The notes beneath the pieces are model-generated. The model saw nothing but the letters and a program-made list of their open reading frames with translations. It was not told where the DNA came from and made no database searches. A stretch of 7,886 bases of DNA from an uncultured Clostridia bacterium. Its GTDB lineage: Bacteria; Bacillota; Clostridia; Lachnospirales; Lachnospiraceae. Location of the stretch: positions 1-7,886 of the forward strand of contig CAMWWW010000096.1 of NCBI GenBank assembly GCA_947178015.1, given 5' to 3'. Both the position numbers and the translations under genes were made by a program. Every line of letters starts with the position of its first letter. The stretch's first letter is position 1. This document shows positions 5,422-7,886 of the stretch, piece after piece.

Positions 5422-5928
5422 ATGACATTGTTGGAAACTTGGAGAAATCAGGCATATTCTGAGGAGATGAACGAGAAGGAGGGCACCGCCTTCTGGGAAC
5501 ACTATTTTCTGATTGAGAAGGGAATCTATGAGAAGATTTTGTCTGAGCCTGAGGTGACGGTGGAAGGGACTGTAAAGGAGCTTGCCGAACGTTTTGGATG
5601 TGAGCTGAATATTATGGTAGGTTTTCTGGACGGCATCAATGACAGTCTGAAAAATCCAAATCCAATTGAGGAAATGGACGAGAATACAAGGGTGAATCTT
5701 GGTTATGATAAGGAAAAGCTGTATTACAATATGGTGGAGGCAAAGGCAAGCTGGCTGTATGAGCTTCCTATGTGGGACAACCTATTGAGTGCTGATAGAA
5801 GAAAAGAGCTCTATAAGGAGCAGAAGTCTTCTTCAACGATTGTGAAGGAGAAGAAGATTTATCCGAATGATCCTTGTCCATGCGGAAGTGGTAAGAAATA
5901 TAAAAAGTGCTGCGGAAAGAATGTATAG
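5422..5928 (+). CDS. SEC-C zinc-binding motif protein
   Basis: A 168-aa protein. The C-terminus is a textbook SEC-C motif, NDPCPCGSGKKYKKCCG (149-165), with zinc ligands Cys 152, 154, 163 and 164. In SecA this motif binds zinc and contacts SecB and ribosomes; many stand-alone SEC-C proteins remain uncharacterised. Residues 1-135 form an acidic, helical domain (WEHYFLIEKGIYEKIL, TVKELAERFGCELNIMVGFLDGIND, YDKEKLYYNMVEAKASWLYELP) that I recall in similar clostridial SEC-C proteins, where function is unknown. A low-complexity linker (EQKSSSTIVKEKK) joins them. ATG 5422 follows AGAGGGA (5408-5414) by 7 nt. The in-frame ATG at 5383 lacks any ribosome binding site and lies upstream of the predicted transcription start. 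It is monocistronic and divergent from the small RNA. It could act at the ribosome or Sec machinery, an inference from the motif only. Confidence 0.82.
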   Translation: MTLLETWRNQAYSEEMNEKEGTAFWEHYFLIEKGIYEKILSEPEVTVEGTVKELAERFGCELNIMVGFLDGINDSLKNPNPIEEMDENTRVNLGYDKEKLYYNMVEAKASWLYELPMWDNLLSADRRKELYKEQKSSSTIVKEKKIYPNDPCPCGSGKKYKKCCGKNV

Positions 5929-5976
5929 ATAACGGCGGATAGAGAAGAAGAGTTTAATTAGTAATGTTTGAGAAGG

Positions 5977-6128
5977 GTCCGCGCGGAGAACTGCCTATAG
6001 TCCTCCGTCACCCCGCTCTCGCTTAGTGAAAAACGTAGCGGACGCTAGATTCGTGGAAAACCTCATCGAAGCGTATCGCATAATTCGCAAGCTCATTATG
6101 CGATATGGTTCAGCGAGGTTTTTCACGA
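5977..6128 (+). repeat. Palindromic dispersed repeat, copy A
   Basis: It has three parts. 5977-6005 is the box seen inverted at 1-29 and 7855-7869. 6022-6044 is identical to 7750-7772 (a 23-base match). 6051-6128 is a long palindrome: a 14-bp outer stem (6051-6064 with 6115-6128, one G-T), GAA/TTC (6068-6070 with 6109-6111), and a perfect 11-bp inner stem TATCGCATAAT/ATTATGCGATA (6074-6084 with 6095-6105) around a 10-nt loop. The right arm 6095-6118 is the exact reverse complement of 7789-7812 in copy B. It encodes no protein. With its end boxes it could be a MITE-like element, or a folded RNA or DNA structure. It follows the SEC-C gene by 48 bp and may also stop transcription. Confidence 0.85.
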
Positions 6129-6201
6129 GTTTATTTTGAATACTATGTAGTTTCACAAATGGTTTATTTATATATTTGTCGTGTATACAAGTGATTTTAT
6201 A

Positions 6202-6230
6202 GTGACATAGTTTGGATTATGTGTTATACT
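6202..6230 (+). promoter_or_regulatory. Promoter of the 37-aa peptide gene
   Basis: GTGACA (6202-6207), 17-bp spacer, TATACT (6225-6230), with a TGT before the -10 that makes an extended TGnTATACT. This is one of the best promoters in the window. Predicted start is about 6237. ACATA (6205-6209) and TATGT (6218-6222) form a dyad over the spacer, a possible operator. The A/T-rich DNA from 6130 to 6201 also holds ACAAAT/ATTTGT (6155-6160, 6174-6179) and no gene. Confidence 0.75.
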
Positions 6231-6265
6231 AAATTGGATTTCATATAGAGATAGGAGAAATTGGA

Positions 6266-6379
6266 ATGGGAACCCGGATAGGTAGATTGGCTTATTTAAA
6301 GAGTTGGCATAGTGAAGCGCTGCAAGAAAAAGCAGGGCTTAGTTTTGATATACATATATGGGGAATCGGAGGCGCATAG
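6266..6379 (+). CDS. 37-aa peptide, unknown; possible signalling or precursor peptide
   Basis: A short ORF with complete expression signals: extended -10 promoter (6202-6230), AGGAG (6253-6257) 8 nt before the ATG, and a strong terminator (6422-6451). The peptide has a basic N-terminal third (MGTRIGRLAYLK), a middle with WHSEALQEK, and an uncharged, hydrophobic/glycine tail, DIHIWGIGGA. It has no cysteine and no signal peptide. The tail, with an acidic residue followed by hydrophobics and GG, is loosely like streptococcal SHP pheromones, but the N-terminal part is not, and no receptor or exporter gene is nearby. It could also be a leader peptide, a RiPP precursor or a gene remnant. If the TAG stop is ignored, the frame continues for 12 codons to the next TAG (6416-6418). 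Coding is likely from its signals but not proven. Confidence 0.55.
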   Translation: MGTRIGRLAYLKSWHSEALQEKAGLSFDIHIWGIGGA

Positions 6380-6396
6380 CATAGTACAGAGCTGGT

Positions 6397-6418
6397 AAAG
6401 GAGCATAGTGTAATGTAG
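6397..6418 (+). other. Shine-Dalgarno followed by an ATG-TAG start-stop
   Basis: AAAGGAG (6397-6403) is followed after 9 nt by ATG (6413-6415) and at once by TAG (6416-6418). A GTG-TAA start-stop (6408-6413) lies at 4 nt spacing. The site sits 3 nt before the terminator stem, in the same transcript as the 37-aa peptide. A start-stop codon pair would hold an initiating ribosome over the terminator. It may be chance, since the region is rich in TAG and TAA. Confidence 0.3.
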
Positions 6419-6421
6419 ATC

Positions 6422-6451
6422 GCTTATCTGATAGGTAGATAAGCTTTTTTT
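6422..6451 (+). terminator. Rho-independent terminator of the peptide gene
   Basis: GCTTATCT (6422-6429) and AGATAAGC (6437-6444) form a perfect 8-bp stem with a 7-nt loop, followed directly by seven T residues (6445-6451). It closes a transcript of about 215 nt and separates it from rtcB. Confidence 0.9.
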
Positions 6452-6485
6452 GTGCACAAAGATGGATAAGGAAATTGGGTTATTG

Positions 6486-6512
6486 GTGTGTTAGAGCATA
6501 GAGATAACACAC
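6486..6512 (+). promoter_or_regulatory. Hairpin just upstream of the rtcB ribosome binding site
   Basis: GTGTGTTA (6486-6493) and TAACACAC (6505-6512) are perfect 8-bp arms with an 11-nt loop, ending 9 nt before GGGGAG (6522-6527). It could be an RNA hairpin in the rtcB leader or an operator. Between the terminator at 6451 and this site I see no convincing promoter, so how rtcB is transcribed is unclear. Confidence 0.4.
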
Positions 6513-6533
6513 GATAGGAAAGGGGAGAGTGTA

Positions 6534-7733
6534 ATGCTGGAAATTAAGGGAAAGATCAACACGGCTGTCTGCTATGCGAAGGTAGTGGAGGAAGAAGCGA
6601 TTGAGCAGATTAGAAGGATGTGTGATTACGAATTTACCGAAGGGAGCCGAATAAGAATTATGCCGGATGTCCATGCGGGCAAGGGATGTACTATTGGAAC
6701 AACAATGACTGTTGCGGATAAGGCGGTTCCTAATATAGTTGGTGTAGATATTGGCTGTGGTATGTATACGGTGAAGCTTGGCAAGGGAGAGATTGATTTT
6801 GAGCGTCTGGACGAGGCTGCACATTTTATTCCTTCTGGTATGGAAGTGTGGGAGGGAAGGCAAGAACGATTTGATTTGGCGAGCCTGCGCTGTTATCGAA
6901 GCTTGAGGGATACCAAAAGGCTGGAGAGGAGCCTTGGTACGCTGGGAGGTGGAAATCATTTTATTGAAGTGGATCAGGCGCAAGATGGAACGAAGTATCT
7001 GGTGATTCATTCTGGGAGCCGTAATCTTGGCAAGCAGGTGGCAGAGCTTTATCAGCAGCTTGCGGTGGATCTGAATAAGGGAAAGGAGACTTACTTTGCA
7101 GAGAGAGACGCCATAATTAGAGAGTATAAGGCGGCTGGACGAAGGAAGGAGATTCAGGCGGCGCTTGAGAAAATCTCATGGCTGAAAAGAGAGGCGACTA
7201 TGCCGGAGGATCTGTGTTATTTATATGGAAGTTTTCTGGAGGATTATCTTTTTGATGTAGAGATCTGCCAGAATTTTGCGAGAAGAAATCGTGAGAGAAT
7301 GGCTGAGGTTATTCTTGAAAGAACAGGGATGACAGGAAGCGATGCGTTTCATACCGTTCATAATTATATTGACACCAAGGAGATGATTCTCAGAAAAGGA
7401 GCGATTGCTGCGCATGAGGGAGAAAAGGTTTTGATTCCGATCAATATGAGAGACGGAAGTGTGCTTGCTGTCGGAAAGGGAAATCCAGAGTGGAATTATT
7501 CTGCTCCACATGGTGCCGGAAGAATTATGTCAAGAAAGAAGGCGAAGGAAGAGCTGAATCTTGAGGAATATAAGAAGACAATGGAAGGAATTTATACGAC
7601 TTCTGTAACAGAAGAGACTTTGGATGAAGCACCGATGGCATACAAGGCTTTGGAGGATATTATCGATGTGATCGAGGAGGCGGTTACGATATTGGATGTG
7701 ATGAAGCCGATTTATAATTTTAAGGCAGGCTGA
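6534..7733 (+). CDS. rtcB: RtcB-family RNA ligase
   Basis: A 399-aa enzyme, close to the E. coli RtcB length (about 408) and shorter than archaeal tRNA-splicing forms (about 480). RtcB joins RNA 3'-phosphate (or 2',3'-cyclic phosphate) to 5'-OH ends with GTP and Mn2+, through a GMP-histidine intermediate. Motifs in order: MPDVHAGKGCTIGTTM (43-58); GVDIGCGM (70-77), whose Asp72 and Cys75 fit metal ligands; GTLGGGNHFIEV (135-146) with His142; VIHSGSRNLG (157-166) with His159; HNYID with His276; and SAPHGAGR (323-330), whose His326 should carry the GMP. All key residues are present, so it should be active. ATG 6534 follows GGGGAG by 6 nt. No archease or RNA 3'-phosphate cyclase gene is nearby. 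The gene lies between two copies of a palindromic repeat and next to a small peptide unit. Its role here may be tRNA or rRNA repair after damage, an inference. Confidence 0.95.
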   Translation: MLEIKGKINTAVCYAKVVEEEAIEQIRRMCDYEFTEGSRIRIMPDVHAGKGCTIGTTMTVADKAVPNIVGVDIGCGMYTVKLGKGEIDFERLDEAAHFIPSGMEVWEGRQERFDLASLRCYRSLRDTKRLERSLGTLGGGNHFIEVDQAQDGTKYLVIHSGSRNLGKQVAELYQQLAVDLNKGKETYFAERDAIIREYKAAGRRKEIQAALEKISWLKREATMPEDLCYLYGSFLEDYLFDVEICQNFARRNRERMAEVILERTGMTGSDAFHTVHNYIDTKEMILRKGAIAAHEGEKVLIPINMRDGSVLAVGKGNPEWNYSAPHGAGRIMSRKKAKEELNLEEYKKTMEGIYTTSVTEETLDEAPMAYKALEDIIDVIEEAVTILDVMKPIYNFKAG

Positions 7734-7749
7734 AATCAGGGAATAACTT

Positions 7750-7886
7750 CTTAGTGAAAAACGTAGCGGACGGTAAGCTCGTGAGAGACCTCGCTGAACC
7801 ATATCGCATAATTCGCAAGCTTATTTTGCGTCGACGTTTTTCAAGAGGTTCCTTGAGGACTATAGGCAGATCACTGCGCTATTTTT
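7750..7886 (+). repeat. Palindromic dispersed repeat, copy B
   Basis: 7750-7772 is identical to 6022-6044. 7789-7812 is the exact reverse complement of the copy A right arm (6095-6118). The loop TCGCAAGCT follows as in copy A, but the second arm (7821-7834) is degenerate. TGAAAAACG (7755-7763) pairs perfectly with CGTTTTTCA (7835-7843) as an outer stem. The box GAGGACTATAGGCAG (7855-7869), also at 1-14 and inverted at 5992-6005, ends the copy near the window edge. In copy A this box is at the left end and inverted, so a complete element may have it at both ends. The copy starts 16 bp after the rtcB stop. Confidence 0.85.

Noticed and set aside
5977..6128. CRISPR array or CRISPR-like repeats
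   Set aside because: Copies are far apart, mixed in orientation and internally palindromic, with no regular spacers or cas genes.
6377..6379. TAG as a recoded (pyrrolysine) codon extending the 37-aa peptide by 12 codons
   Set aside because: No supporting pyl genes or structural element are in view, and the extension ends at another TAG. Simple termination is more likely.
6480..7010. Minus-strand ORF of 176 codons
   Set aside because: It is antisense to the start of rtcB and has no ribosome binding site that I could see. RtcB motifs prove the plus frame.

Overview
The window looks like a chromosomal piece of a low-to-mid GC Firmicute, most likely a Clostridia/Lachnospiraceae-type gut anaerobe. 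The evidence is strong AGGAG-type ribosome binding sites, sigma-A promoters with 17-18 bp spacers, and a gene set typical of that group: a CarD-like regulator with DUF3842, a YqeM-like methyltransferase with Hsp33, a SEC-C protein and a bacterial RtcB. This assignment rests on family resemblance only. No phage, transposase, CRISPR, rRNA or tRNA gene was seen.

Layout. 1-45: end of a dispersed repeat. 188-772 (+): TVP38/VTT membrane protein, overlapping tail to tail with a minus-strand pair, the CarD-like regulator (1674-1132) and the DUF3842 protein (1151-726). 2830-1853 (-): two-TM protein with a possible PH-like tail. 2831-3183: divergent promoter region and a long structured leader. 3184-4833 (+): methyltransferase-hslO operon. 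5047-4835 (-): 70-aa two-TM protein ending 1 bp from hslO. 5176-5348 (-): probable small RNA with its own terminator. 5422-5928 (+): SEC-C protein. 5977-6128: long palindromic repeat. 6202-6451 (+): self-contained promoter / 37-aa peptide / terminator unit. 6534-7733 (+): rtcB. 7750-7886: second copy of the repeat.

Most of the annotated proteins are housekeeping or stress related: Hsp33 is a redox-switched chaperone, RtcB an RNA ligase, and CarD-like proteins bind RNA polymerase. The novelty is in the intergenic DNA. The two strongest candidates are (i) a roughly 173-nt minus-strand RNA whose 13-nt apical loop and linker carry C-rich anti-Shine-Dalgarno stretches, with wobble pairs that fit only the minus strand; and (ii) a tiny gene with an extended -10 promoter, a good RBS, a 37-codon ORF ending in DIHIWGIGGA and a textbook terminator. 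The second sits just upstream of rtcB and lies, with rtcB, between two copies of a palindromic repeat family.

All structures were folded by eye and no database search was run, so family names for the RNA, the peptide and the repeat are deliberately withheld.
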